Assembly (NCBI GenBank): GCA_014796735.1
Contig: JAAVIG010000205.1
Span: 1 to 13,313 of the forward strand
DNA: 13,313 nt
Reading direction: 5' to 3'
Origin: Oscillospiraceae bacterium
GTDB lineage: Bacteria > Bacillota > Clostridia > Oscillospirales > Ruminococcaceae
Part shown: piece by piece, positions 1 to 6,694 of the stretch
Numbering within the stretch: position 1 is the first letter of the stretch
Layout of the letters: every line of letters begins with the position of its first letter
Made by a program: the position numbers and the translations under genes
The notes under the pieces: model-generated
Databases searched by the model: none
Seen by the model: only the letters and a program-made list of their open reading frames with translations
Told to the model about the DNA's origin: nothing

Positions 1-171
1 GAGGGTGAAGCGGTAATGCCAAAGAATATCAAAAAGCTCACAAAGCCCCTTAACATGGCTTCTATCGCACACATTTTAAACGATGTTTCCGTTGATACGG
101 TTATAAAGGACACGTCCGATCCGGATTTTGATCCCCTGACGGATATACACTATGACGATCCCCGCCGTTGA
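1..171 (+). CDS. 3' end of an unidentified gene
   Basis: Frame 1 is open from the first base to a TGA at 169-171, giving 56 residues that end in HYDDPRR. The codon use matches the neighbours. The tail is rich in Asp (DTSDPDFDPLTD). An ATG at 16-18 has a weak GAGGG ten bases upstream, so this could be either the C-terminus of a longer protein cut by the window edge or a complete 51-residue protein starting MPKNIKKL. I do not recognise a family and assign no function. The next feature downstream is a palindromic repeat, 12 bases after the stop. Confidence 0.5.
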   Translation, partial: EGEAVMPKNIKKLTKPLNMASIAHILNDVSVDTVIKDTSDPDFDPLTDIHYDDPRR

Positions 172-183
172 TTCAGGCAATTT

Positions 184-218
184 ATACCGATCCCTTTTCC
201 TAAAAGGGATTAGTATTA
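184..218. repeat. Short copy of the ATACCGATCC/GGATTAGTATTA palindromic repeat
   Basis: The left arm ATACCGATCCCTTTT (184-198) and right arm AAAAGGGATTAGTATTA (202-218) form a hairpin with a three-base loop. Two positions of the left arm (CG against TA) do not pair perfectly. The same left/right asymmetry is found in the copies at 10812 and 11853, so this is a family and not a chance palindrome. It lies between the upstream stop and the DegV gene and could act as a transcript-end or processing signal. Confidence 0.7.
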
Positions 219-220
219 CC

Positions 221-236
221 TCCTTTTCGGAAAGGA
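221..236 (+). promoter_or_regulatory. Ribosome binding site of the DegV gene within a small hairpin
   Basis: TCCTTT (221-226), a TCGG loop and AAAGGA (231-236) form a perfect six-base-pair stem. The right arm AAAGGA is the ribosome binding site for the ATG at 247, with ten bases between. In RNA the stem would cover the binding site, so translation could depend on its opening. This is inferred from base pairing alone. Confidence 0.4.
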
Positions 237-246
237 ATGATATAAT

Positions 247-1086
247 ATGAACAAAACCTTGATTACCGCCGATTCTACCTGTTTTATACCACCGGAGCTT
301 ATTTCCGAGGAGGTGCCCGTTATTCAGGCGGAGATAAAGACCAACTCGGGCAGCTTCAGGGAAAATTATGAGATAACCTCGGAAAATATACTCGAATACG
401 CCATGCGGGAAAGAAAAGTTCCCGAGACTGTCTGCCCGTCCGTTGAAGATTACACGCTTTTTTTTGAGCAGCAGCTTAAAAAAGCGTCATGTATCTGTCA
501 CCTGTGCTGCTGCGCGAATATAAGAAGCTCCTACGCAAACGCCAAAAAGGCGGCGGAAAGCTTCAAAAACGTTTATGTAGCAGACTCATTGCAGATAGGC
601 GGCGGAATGCTGTTTCAGATAGCGCAGGCGGTAAAGCTTGCCTCCGAGGGATTTTCACCCGAATTTATAATAAAAAGCATAGATGAGCTCGACAAGCATA
701 TCAACAGCACCTATGCTTCCAAAAACGCTTCATGGGTGGGCTATCTTAATTTAACCTCCAAAAATTTGTCCGCGGCTCTCGACCTGTTACAGATCGCTCC
801 TACTATCACTATCAGACACGGGGCAGTGATCTCGGGAGCGGTATTCAAAAACGGGCACGAATATTCCGAAAGATATATAAGAAAAATGCTTAAGGGCAAG
901 AAAAATATAGACAGATCGATCCTTATTATAAGCTGTCCGAAGCCTTTCATAAGGGATATTGAAAAATATAAAAAAGAGGTAAGAAAATATGTGAGCTTTG
1001 AAAAGATAGTATTCACGAATATCCCCATAAGATATACCTGCCGTCTCGGAGACGAATCCTTGGGGCTTCACTTCCTGAATATCTGA
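247..1086 (+). CDS. DegV family fatty-acid-binding protein
   Basis: The 279-residue product has the usual length and landmarks of DegV proteins, cytoplasmic two-domain proteins that bind a single fatty acid. In Firmicutes some members deliver acyl chains to the fatty acid kinase FakA for phospholipid synthesis. The N-terminal motif is TADSTCFIPPEL (residues 7-18), the central segment is VYVADSLQIGGGM, and the C-terminus RLGDESLGLHF corresponds to the usual GPGALGLAF. The last motif has lost its GPG, so this may be a divergent paralogue. A Cys cluster (CICHLCCC, near residue 80) is unusual. The ATG at 247 is preceded by AAAGGA at 231-236. No fakA-like gene lies nearby. The family assignment is firm; ligand and partner are not shown. 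Confidence 0.85.
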   Translation: MNKTLITADSTCFIPPELISEEVPVIQAEIKTNSGSFRENYEITSENILEYAMRERKVPETVCPSVEDYTLFFEQQLKKASCICHLCCCANIRSSYANAKKAAESFKNVYVADSLQIGGGMLFQIAQAVKLASEGFSPEFIIKSIDELDKHINSTYASKNASWVGYLNLTSKNLSAALDLLQIAPTITIRHGAVISGAVFKNGHEYSERYIRKMLKGKKNIDRSILIISCPKPFIRDIEKYKKEVRKYVSFEKIVFTNIPIRYTCRLGDESLGLHFLNI

Positions 1087-1097
1087 ATAAAAAAGGG

Positions 1098-1390
1098 GCT
1101 GTAAAAAACTAAAAGTTTAAATTAAAATGGCTCTTCTAAAAGCGTAATTGAAGTTTCCGTCCACCCTTTACAAAGGGTGGTGGGAGTCCAGAGGGCAAAG
1201 CCCTTTGGTCGCCCTCCGCAGAGGGCGAAACTCTCTTGACGAAGTGCGCTCCGAAAAGGGTGAATTGAAAAACAGTCCGGTGGACTGTTTTTCAAGAGGG
1301 GAAGCCCTGCAAGAGAGGGCTTCCCCTGTTCGGAAACGGTATTGGTATCCTGCGAGGTTTACCTCGCACGGCAGAGAGTTTTTTTACAGC
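1098..1390. mobile_element. MITE-like element with terminal inverted repeats and several hairpins
   Basis: GCTGTAAAAAACT (1098-1110) is matched in inverse by AGTTTTTTTACAGC (1377-1390), with one extra T. These bound a GC-richer interior with no credible gene. Inside are strong stems: CCACCCTTT/AAAGGGTGG (1161-1180), CGCCCTC/GAGGGCG (1210-1227), GAAAAACAGTCC/GGACTGTTTTTC (1267-1293), AGGGGAAGCCCT/AGGGCTTCCCCT (1297-1327) and TGCGAGGT/ACCTCGCA (1351-1368). It fills the space between the convergent DegV and GtrA genes and may also stop transcription from both sides. No target-site duplication is obvious. The 95-codon reading frame through it (1148-1435) runs across the hairpins and into the GtrA gene and is not believed. 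Mobility is inferred from the inverted repeats and lack of coding. Confidence 0.6.
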
Positions 1391-1403
1391 AACATCAATA
1401 TAT

Positions 1404-1952
1404 TTAATTCTCTAATGTGCTTTTCTTTTTCCTGAATACCAGAAGCTTGCTCAAAATATAATTAAGCACAAGCACAAAAACGTTTGAAATTATCTTTGCG
1501 CAAAACTCCCAAAGTGTACCGCTGATACCCGTAAGATCAACCAAAAGAAACATTATCAGCAGATCAACAAATAAAGTCAGCAGTCTCGCGCCGCAGAATT
1601 TAACAAACTCCGACGCTATATGCCAGCCCTTTGCCCTGCTTTCAAACACCCATATGCGGTTTGTGACATAAGCAAAAACCACGGCGCAGAGCCATGACAG
1701 CAAAACGGGCAGCACCGTCGCGCTTTCGGTGCTGAAAACCGCAGTCAGATTGAATGTCCAGCGAAGAAATGCGGGCACACTGTTTTCATCGGGAAAAATA
1801 AACCGAAACAAGTAATAGGTTGCGAACGATATTACCGTAGTAAGAGCCCCGAAAATTATATAGTTTATTACTTCCTTGTACTCTTTGTACAGACTTTTCC
1901 ACTCTTTTGGATGTATCGCCCTTTTAAGTACGCTTTTTATATCAATGTTCAT
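1404..1952 (-). CDS. GtrA family membrane protein
   Basis: The 182-residue protein has four predicted membrane segments (about 30-52, 80-97, 118-140, 150-172) and GtrA hallmarks: NYIIFGALTTVISF near residue 30, FAYVTNRIWVFES (93-105) and a C-terminal NYILSKLLVF. GtrA-like proteins are small polytopic membrane proteins linked to flipping of lipid-linked sugars or to cell-wall glycosylation; the substrate here is unknown. The loop between the first two helices (about 52-80) is longer than in short GtrA proteins. No glycosyltransferase is adjacent. The start is supported by GAAAGGTGG about ten bases upstream and by a promoter at 1983-2011. The stop lies 14 bases beyond the MITE-like element. Confidence 0.85.
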   Translation of the reverse strand: MNIDIKSVLKRAIHPKEWKSLYKEYKEVINYIIFGALTTVISFATYYLFRFIFPDENSVPAFLRWTFNLTAVFSTESATVLPVLLSWLCAVVFAYVTNRIWVFESRAKGWHIASEFVKFCGARLLTLFVDLLIMFLLVDLTGISGTLWEFCAKIISNVFVLVLNYILSKLLVFRKKKSTLEN

Positions 1953-1982
1953 TTTTAAAATCCACCTTTCCCATTAATGTTT

Positions 1983-2011
1983 ATTATACTACCGTTTAAC
2001 ATTTTTTTCAA
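1983..2011 (-). promoter_or_regulatory. Sigma-A-type promoter for the GtrA gene
   Basis: Read on the minus strand, TTGAAA (2011-2006) and a perfect TATAAT (1988-1983) are separated by 17 bases. The -10 box is about 30 bases upstream of the GtrA start codon. It overlaps the divergent spacer that also precedes the CorC-type gene. Confidence 0.7.
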
Positions 2012-2058
2012 CAAAATTTCGTAATTTTGTTTGAAAATGAAAGGAAAATTTCAGCTTT

Positions 2059-3318
2059 ATGGAAACTGTCATAATTCTTGTGATACTGGTATTGCTTTCC
2101 GCTTTTTTCTCAGCCGCCGAAACCGCGTTCACCGGCGTAAACCGCATACGTCTCAAAAACATGCACGAAGAAGGCTCAAAGGGGGCGGGATACGCCTTAA
2201 AGGTCATCGAGAAATACGATAAGTGCCTTACCACTATCTTAATAGGAAACAATATCGTAAATATAGGAACATCGTCCTTGGCAACACTGCTGTGCGTGCA
2301 GCTTTTTGCGGACAGAGGCCCTGTTATCGCCACTGCCGCCACTACCGTTATTGTGCTTATTTTCGGTGAAATTACCCCCAAAACCATTGCAAAGGGCAAC
2401 GCGGAAATGATGTCGATCTTTTTCAGCCGCATTTTGTGGGGGCTTATGTTTATATTAACTCCAGTCTCCGCGGTCTTTCTTCTGATACAAAAGGCGGCTA
2501 CCCGACTTTTCAACAAAAAAAGCGAGGTTTCCGTCACCGAGCAGGAGTTAATGCACATTATTGACGAGATCGAGGACGAGGGCGTGCTGGAGGCGCAGGA
2601 AAGCACCCTTGTGCGAAACGCGCTGGAATTTGACGAAACCACGGCGGAGCAGATAATGCAGCCGAGAGTTAATGTTACGGGAATAGATATTTACGACAGC
2701 AACGAAAAAATTATGGAGCTGTTTAAGTCGGAGGCTTACACAAGGCTTCCCGTGTACGAAAAATCCCTTGACCATATTGTGGGAGTAATAAGCTACCGTG
2801 ACTTTACCCAGAAAATGATGGAAGACCCGAATTTTAACTTGTCCGAGATAATTTCGGACATAATGTATATACCGAGCCTTATGCACATTTCCGAGCTGCT
2901 TAAAAGAATGCAGAAGGAAAAGGAGCATATAGCGGTGGTAGTGGATCAGTACGGCGGCACCGCGGGTATAGTTACAATGGAGGACGTGCTGGAGGAGCTT
3001 GTGGGCGAGATATGGGACGAAAACGACGAGGTAAGCACTCCCGTTAAATTTGTTTCGGAAAGTACTTTTATAGTAAGCGGCGAGGTCTCAAAGGTGGATT
3101 TCAACCGCTATTTTGAAAGTCAGGAAGCGGACTACGAAATAAACGGGGATTTCAATACCGTAGGCGGCTGGGTATTGGAGCTGTTCGGAAGAATACCCTC
3201 ACCGGGGGATAAAATAGAAACGGACGAGTTCACCATAACCGTTCAGACCCTTAACGAACGGAGAATAGGCGATTTGAAATTTGTTATAAAGCCTCCCGAA
3301 AAGGACGATGACCGATGA
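2059..3318 (+). CDS. CorC/HlyC-type CNNM transmembrane protein with CBS pair
   Basis: The 419-residue protein has the full order of this family. A CNNM (DUF21) membrane domain covers about 1-185, with the N-terminal AFFSAAETA motif and FGEITPKT at 102-109. A pair of CBS domains covers about 195-325, with MQPR at 200-203 and DQYGGTAGIVTMEDVLEELVG near 296. The C-terminal CorC_HlyC domain covers about 335-412. Relatives are linked to magnesium or cobalt efflux and tolerance; the name hemolysin is historical. Length is normal and nothing is missing. The purine-rich AAAGGA before the ATG is about 14 bases away, longer than ideal, but no better in-frame start exists. The stop overlaps the next gene's ATG (ATGA), so the two are translationally coupled. 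Confidence 0.9.
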   Translation: METVIILVILVLLSAFFSAAETAFTGVNRIRLKNMHEEGSKGAGYALKVIEKYDKCLTTILIGNNIVNIGTSSLATLLCVQLFADRGPVIATAATTVIVLIFGEITPKTIAKGNAEMMSIFFSRILWGLMFILTPVSAVFLLIQKAATRLFNKKSEVSVTEQELMHIIDEIEDEGVLEAQESTLVRNALEFDETTAEQIMQPRVNVTGIDIYDSNEKIMELFKSEAYTRLPVYEKSLDHIVGVISYRDFTQKMMEDPNFNLSEIISDIMYIPSLMHISELLKRMQKEKEHIAVVVDQYGGTAGIVTMEDVLEELVGEIWDENDEVSTPVKFVSESTFIVSGEVSKVDFNRYFESQEADYEINGDFNTVGGWVLELFGRIPSPGDKIETDEFTITVQTLNERRIGDLKFVIKPPEKDDDR

Positions 3319-3887
3319 TCATATTCTTTCTTGTACTGCTGGTGGTATCGTTTGTGGCGCTGGCTGCCGAGATGATACTGCGCTCCGCTTATAAGATAGA
3401 TAATTTCGGAGTGGATAAATACTGGCTGGATTTTCACGGAAAGACCATTCCCGTGGAGGATTTTCTCCCCCACAACGTTTTCGAGCTGCTGATATTTATA
3501 CTTGCTTTTTCGGCTTTCGGGCTTATTTTGTCAGCGTTTTCCATGCCCGCCGCCGGTTCTGTTCTCTGCGGCTTGATATTCGGTTCGATTATCATATATT
3601 CAAAAAAGCATTTGTTTTTCGACATATATGTAAGAGCAAAAAAAGAAAAGCTGCCGAAGAACAAGCCCGATGTTGACGACAGGGCGGTCTGCCGTGAAGA
3701 GATACTTGACGGGGGCTACGGAAGCATTGAATTTGTTTATATGGGAAGAAAGTATACGCTGCCCGCAATGTCGGCAAACGAAACGGATATTGAAGCGGGG
3801 GAAGAGGTCACGGTGGTTCACAGGGAGCAGGGTATCTGCTGGGTGGAAAAAATAAGCGAGGAGCTTCGGGAGGTTGAGGAGGAGTAA
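3315..3887 (+). CDS. Membrane protein with NfeD-like C-terminal domain
   Basis: The start overlaps the stop of the CorC-type gene by four bases. The 190-residue product begins with a membrane segment (2-22), then a short outer or loop segment, and two further hydrophobic segments (about 55-76 and 80-98). A soluble C-terminal domain follows (about 117-180). Its pattern RAVCREEILDGGYGSIEFVYMGRKYTLPA, then IEAGEEVTVVHREQGICWVEKI, resembles the five-stranded OB fold of NfeD proteins, which are linked to membrane proteases and membrane quality control. The resemblance is seen by eye, so the assignment is moderate. Coupling to the CNNM gene suggests a shared membrane role. The stop TAA also begins a TAATACCAAT motif like the left end of the window's repeat. 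Confidence 0.6.
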   Translation: MIIFFLVLLVVSFVALAAEMILRSAYKIDNFGVDKYWLDFHGKTIPVEDFLPHNVFELLIFILAFSAFGLILSAFSMPAAGSVLCGLIFGSIIIYSKKHLFFDIYVRAKKEKLPKNKPDVDDRAVCREEILDGGYGSIEFVYMGRKYTLPAMSANETDIEAGEEVTVVHREQGICWVEKISEELREVEEE

Positions 3888-3957
3888 TACCAATGCCCGT
3901 ATTTTCCGAAATTGTCGTTTGCAACTCACGGTTGCGCAAAGTTCCAATCAAGGTTGG

Positions 3958-3986
3958 TTGATTTATGATTTTGAGCATTGTATAAT
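3958..3986 (+). promoter_or_regulatory. Sigma-A-type promoter for the HTH-VOC-zinc ribbon gene
   Basis: TTGATT (3958-3963) and a perfect TATAAT (3981-3986) are separated by exactly 17 bases. The start codon at 4053 lies 67 bases downstream of the -10 box. The gene can therefore be transcribed separately from the CNNM pair. Confidence 0.65.
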
Positions 3987-4052
3987 ATAAACAGAAAAAT
4001 CAGGTTAATGCATTAGATCGTATTTTTCAAACTGAAAGGAATGGTTGAAATA

Positions 4053-4916
4053 ATGACAATAGGCGAGAAAATTCAGGAACTGCGTATTCAAAGAGGCTTA
4101 ACTCAGGAGCGGTTGGCGGAAATGTTAGAGGTGTCGAGACAGTCGGTGTCGAAGTGGGAGTTGGGTCAGGCTATCCCGGACGTTGAAAAAATTATCCGTA
4201 TGAGCGAATTGTTCGACGTTTCCACCGACACTGTTTTGCTCAGGAATACCGAAGATGATACCGTCAATAAAAACCCCCTGCATTTGGGAAGCGTTTACCT
4301 TGTGGTAAAGGATTTTGAGCGCTCGGTGCAATTCTACGAGAAGCTTTTGAATGTCAAGATCGACAACCGCTGCCGAAGCGGAAATAAATTTGTTGAGTTT
4401 TACATCGACGGCAGATGTCTCGCGCTTATGAATGAAAGCAACATAGAGGGACACTGCACCGACCTTAACAGCCCCTACAAATTCGTGCAGAATTACTGGG
4501 TAGAGGAGCTGCAAACCGAATACGAACGTGTAAAATCCCTCAACATAGGCGAAATGACGGAGATCCTTGAAGCGTACCCCACATATCATTATTTTCATTT
4601 GACCGACCCCGACAACAACATAATTGAAATCACAGGAGGATATCATATGGAAAACACTATATGCCAAAGCTGCGGAATGAATATGAGCGGCGATCTTTAC
4701 GGCAAAAACGCTGACGGCAGCACAAACACCGAATACTGCAAATACTGCTACCCCAACGGCAGCTTCAGCCGCGATGAAACAATGGAGGAAATGATCGAAA
4801 GCAATCTTAGCTTTCTTGACGAAATGAACGCGGAAAGCGGAAGGAACTTAACGCCCGATGAGGCAAGGGCGGAAATGATGAAGTTTTTCCCTACGCTGAA
4901 GCGTTGGAAAAAGTAA
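4053..4916 (+). CDS. Fusion of XRE-type HTH, VOC/glyoxalase and zinc-ribbon domains
   Basis: I chose the ATG at 4053 over 4041 because AAAGGA ends at 4040, directly against the first ATG. The 287-residue product has three parts. Residues 1-62 are an XRE helix-turn-helix (RGLTQERLAEMLEVSRQSVSKWE), a DNA-binding repressor-type domain. Residues about 76-195 are a VOC-fold domain (LGSVYLVVKDFERSVQFYEKLL to FHLTDPDNNIIEI), the fold of glyoxalase I, bleomycin-binding and dioxygenase proteins. Residues 199-287 are a zinc ribbon with CQSC (204-207) and CKYC (229-232), then MEEMIESNLSFLDEM. The VOC domain seems to end at IEITGGYH, exactly where an internal ribosome binding site and ATG occur. Possible role: a ligand- or metal-sensing regulator; no target is visible. 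Domain calls are firm, function unknown. Confidence 0.8.
   Translation: MTIGEKIQELRIQRGLTQERLAEMLEVSRQSVSKWELGQAIPDVEKIIRMSELFDVSTDTVLLRNTEDDTVNKNPLHLGSVYLVVKDFERSVQFYEKLLNVKIDNRCRSGNKFVEFYIDGRCLALMNESNIEGHCTDLNSPYKFVQNYWVEELQTEYERVKSLNIGEMTEILEAYPTYHYFHLTDPDNNIIEITGGYHMENTICQSCGMNMSGDLYGKNADGSTNTEYCKYCYPNGSFSRDETMEEMIESNLSFLDEMNAESGRNLTPDEARAEMMKFFPTLKRWKK
4634..4649 (+). promoter_or_regulatory. Internal ribosome binding site and in-frame ATG before the zinc ribbon
   Basis: AGGAGGA (4634-4640) lies six bases before an ATG at 4647-4649. It is the strongest ribosome binding site in this half of the window, and the ATG is in frame with the fusion gene (codon 199). The same bases encode the Gly-Gly of TGGYH at the end of the VOC domain. 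It suggests a second, shorter product or a relic of a once separate gene. Confidence 0.65.
4647..4916 (+). CDS. Nested in-frame zinc-ribbon protein (89 residues)
   Basis: Translation from the internal start would give a free 89-residue protein beginning MENTICQSCGMNM. It has two CxxC pairs (C6/C9 and C31/C34) that can bind one zinc ion, with the intervening YGKNADGSTNTEYC typical of the small 'putative zinc ribbon' family in Clostridia, followed by a helical C-terminus ending FFPTLKRWKK. Standalone proteins of this shape are known in the family, so a separate product is plausible. It shares frame and stop with the longer fusion, so it is an alternative product and not an overlapping frame. 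Whether both forms are made cannot be told from sequence. Confidence 0.5.
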   Translation: MENTICQSCGMNMSGDLYGKNADGSTNTEYCKYCYPNGSFSRDETMEEMIESNLSFLDEMNAESGRNLTPDEARAEMMKFFPTLKRWKK

Positions 4917-4949
4917 CACTAATCTCATATTTTAAAAATGGATTGGTAT
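4914..4949. repeat. Degenerate copy of the TAATACTAATCC-type palindromic repeat
   Basis: TAACACTAATCTCATATTTT runs into AAAAATGGATTGGTAT, matching the left end, TTTTAAAA centre and right end of the window's repeat with several mismatches. Its first three bases are the stop codon of the zinc-ribbon gene. The match is by eye and weaker than the other copies. Confidence 0.4.
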
Positions 4950-4995
4950 GAACATATTTGAAAAGGTATCACTTCCCAATGATAAAGGACAGCTA

Positions 4996-5038
4996 AAAAA
5001 GAAGGCTTGCTTTGTTCAAAAAAGCAAGCCTTCTTTTT
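4996..5038. terminator. Bidirectional intrinsic terminator
   Basis: AAAAAGAAGGCTTGCTTT (4996-5013) pairs with AAAGCAAGCCTTCTTTTT (5021-5038) over 18 bases with a seven-base loop. Runs of A and T at the two ends give a U-tract in either direction. It lies between the convergent zinc-ribbon fusion gene and the minus-strand membrane gene ending at 5042, and can serve both. Confidence 0.85.
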
Positions 5039-5041
5039 AAT

Positions 5042-5566
5042 TTACCGCTTTAACATTTTATCAATAAAGCCAAACCTCAATATAAAAAAATTTTTGCACC
5101 TACTGCCGATTTTAGTTATCAGCTTGCTAAAACCTATAAACGCCGCAAACACAACTGCGGCATACAACAGATGAATCGCAGATACTACCAAAACAGTCGC
5201 TGTGGCATTCGTCTCCAATCCGGGTATCGTACCCTCGCTCATCATGCCGCAAAGATGATTGTCACACAGCTTTATTCCTAAAAGCAAACTGACAATCACT
5301 CCAACCAAAACCTTTTTCTTGCCGGTAGCTTTTGTAAACTCTAAAAAAATTTTGTTTGCGCAAAATACAGTAACCGCTCCGGCAATAATTAAAGTAATAT
5401 TATTTACAAAATGACGTGTATGTAAATCGAAAACAATATATCGTATTTGCATGCAAAGAAGAAATGATATTATTCCTACAGTCAGAAAAAATATGGTTTT
5501 AAGTAATTTAACTGCTGCTTTCTTGCTGATAATAATATTATCTTCTGTAAACTCAATATTTTTCAT
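5042..5566 (-). CDS. Four-helix membrane protein of unknown function
   Basis: The 174-residue product has four predicted membrane segments (about 23-45, 55-77, 84-102, 123-150). Between the third and fourth is a short loop with CDNHLCGMMSEG, whose His and two Cys could bind metal or form a disulfide. The C-terminus is basic (KNFFILRFGFIDKMLKR). I do not recognise a family. An AGGAGGG binding site precedes the ATG. The gene starts 24 bases after the stop of the secreted-protein gene on the same strand, so the two form a likely operon. A secreted protein paired with a membrane protein could be an export, protection or anchoring pair; nothing in the sequence decides. Confidence 0.7.
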   Translation of the reverse strand: MKNIEFTEDNIIISKKAAVKLLKTIFFLTVGIISFLLCMQIRYIVFDLHTRHFVNNITLIIAGAVTVFCANKIFLEFTKATGKKKVLVGVIVSLLLGIKLCDNHLCGMMSEGTIPGLETNATATVLVVSAIHLLYAAVVFAAFIGFSKLITKIGSRCKNFFILRFGFIDKMLKR

Positions 5567-5590
5567 ATAAGCTGCTCTTCCCTCCTTGCC

Positions 5591-6157
5591 TTATGAAGAT
5601 ACACCGTCAATATTTACATCCAAATAAACAGAAGCCTTTGTCTCACGTCCTAACCAATTTGTAAAAGTAAACGAATATTTAACGTAGGCGTATATTCTTC
5701 CCCATAATATATTCATCCCTTTGTTATCTCCCCAGTCTTTATCTTCATTTGTGATTTTGCAGTTTGAAGGTACGGGATCATGACCGTATACACGATTTGT
5801 AACGGTTGCAGTATTATTATCAGCATCCCATGAAAAATAACCGGAAACCCAATATTCGAATGTTTGATTGTTAAGAAAAGTTAAACTATTTGTTTTGGTG
5901 AAAGTATCTGAACCTTTTGCCCCTGATGAGCCTCTTAGCATTGGATTGCTGCCGCAGTATAACCTTTCAACCAATACGGTACCATCCTCAAGAACAGTTT
6001 CTTGTTCGTCAATTAGATAAAGACCGCTCACATCCAATTCCGTACTTACATTACAATCTTCAATTTCATTTGCCTCCTCGGCAAAAGCAGGAACATAAGA
6101 ACCGATCATTACCGCTCCCGCAATAAAAAGTGACAATAACCTTTTTGTTGCTTTCAT
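5591..6157 (-). CDS. Small secreted beta-rich protein of unknown function
   Basis: I chose the ATG at 6157, which follows GGAAAGGAAAGAG, over an upstream ATG (6196) that would add 13 charged residues before the signal peptide. The 188-residue product opens with MKATKRLL, a hydrophobic stretch and AFA|EE, a typical Sec signal peptide cut after about residue 26. The mature part has three Cys (35, 68, 133) and from about residue 84 an alternating hydrophobic and polar pattern rich in aromatic residues (YWVSGYFSWDADNNTATVTN, YAYVKYSFTFTNW), which suggests a beta-sandwich. I know no function. It resembles in general style small secreted Firmicute proteins ending in a strand-rich domain, but no named family is claimed. 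Confidence 0.75.
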   Translation of the reverse strand: MKATKRLLSLFIAGAVMIGSYVPAFAEEANEIEDCNVSTELDVSGLYLIDEQETVLEDGTVLVERLYCGSNPMLRGSSGAKGSDTFTKTNSLTFLNNQTFEYWVSGYFSWDADNNTATVTNRVYGHDPVPSNCKITNEDKDWGDNKGMNILWGRIYAYVKYSFTFTNWLGRETKASVYLDVNIDGVSS

Positions 6158-6219
6158 AGCTCTTTCCTTTCCGCCCCGATTTTCGGAGCTCGACAATTAA
6201 ACGTTCTATCTTCATTTAT

Positions 6220-6225
6220 ATTATA
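6220..6225 (-). promoter_or_regulatory. Candidate -10 box for the secreted-protein gene
   Basis: A perfect TATAAT reads on the minus strand from 6225 to 6220, 63 bases before the ATG at 6157. No convincing -35 box lies at 16-18 bases (GCAATT at 17), so the promoter may be weak or need an activator. Confidence 0.35.
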
Positions 6226-6477
6226 TGCTTTATCCCCCATTTAATTGCCTTTTTTAATTTCCTTTTTATTTTCAGATCTATATTGCCAAAAACATTGAAA
6301 AAACGCAAAATTATTGCACTTAGACCACTTAAATTGCATAATCCGAATTTTAAATCAATATTTTATAAACAATAATTCGATCTGTTAGGCAAAACGATCC
6401 GAGATAAAAAAATATCCCGATTCATTCTGCTTACTCTTAATTTTACTATATACAAGCTTTTTTTCAATATATTAAGT

Positions 6478-6496
6478 TTACATTTTATAAATGTAA
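6478..6496. promoter_or_regulatory. Perfect dyad, possible operator
   Basis: TTACATTT (6478-6485), TAT, AAATGTAA (6489-6496): a 19-base perfect dyad with the half-site spacing expected for a dimeric regulator. It lies about 320 bases upstream of the secreted-protein gene. No match to a named regulator site is claimed, and AT-richness makes chance palindromes common here. Confidence 0.3.
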
Positions 6497-6566
6497 TTTT
6501 TATGCATAATGCCAGTATTCGCATTTTTTACTTTTTAACAAAAGCATACTTGTTTTTTCAAAAATA

Positions 6567-6598
6567 AGAACTGCCGTGTTGCGTAAAACGGCAGTTCT
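6567..6598 (-). terminator. Terminator of the ABC transporter unit
   Basis: AGAACTGCCGT (6588-6598 read on the minus strand) pairs perfectly with ACGGCAGTTCT over 11 bases with a ten-base loop. On the minus strand it is followed by TATTTTTG. It lies about 100 bases past the permease stop. Confidence 0.7.
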
Positions 6599-6694
6599 CT
6601 AGACAAACCAACAATTACAGCGGACATACTCGCAAAAATATCAGAAAATACAATTCAAGATACAATACCACAGTAACGCCGGATTTTTAAATTT

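Larger units (their letters stand above)
6197..6694. other. AT-rich spacer between two minus-strand units
   Basis: About 500 bases with no believable gene. It holds the candidate -10 box at 6220, a perfect 19-base dyad at 6478-6496 and the terminator of the ABC unit at 6567-6598. The rest is AT-rich sequence with many stop codons in all frames. Confidence 0.6.

Noticed and set aside
1148..1435. 95-codon open frame on the plus strand
   Set aside because: It runs through the hairpins of the MITE-like element and into the GtrA gene; composition is dictated by the palindromes and it has no ribosome binding site.
1989..2642. 217-codon open frame on the minus strand
   Set aside because: It lies opposite the well-supported CNNM-CBS gene, has low-complexity Ser/Ile-rich sequence and no family features.
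4125..4667. 180-codon open frame on the minus strand
   Set aside because: Shadow of the HTH-VOC-zinc ribbon gene, with no recognisable domain.
4948..5040. 30-residue open frame beginning MNIFEKVSLPND
   Set aside because: Its second half is the terminator hairpin and it starts inside a degenerate repeat; there is no ribosome binding site. It might be a gene remnant, but nothing supports translation.
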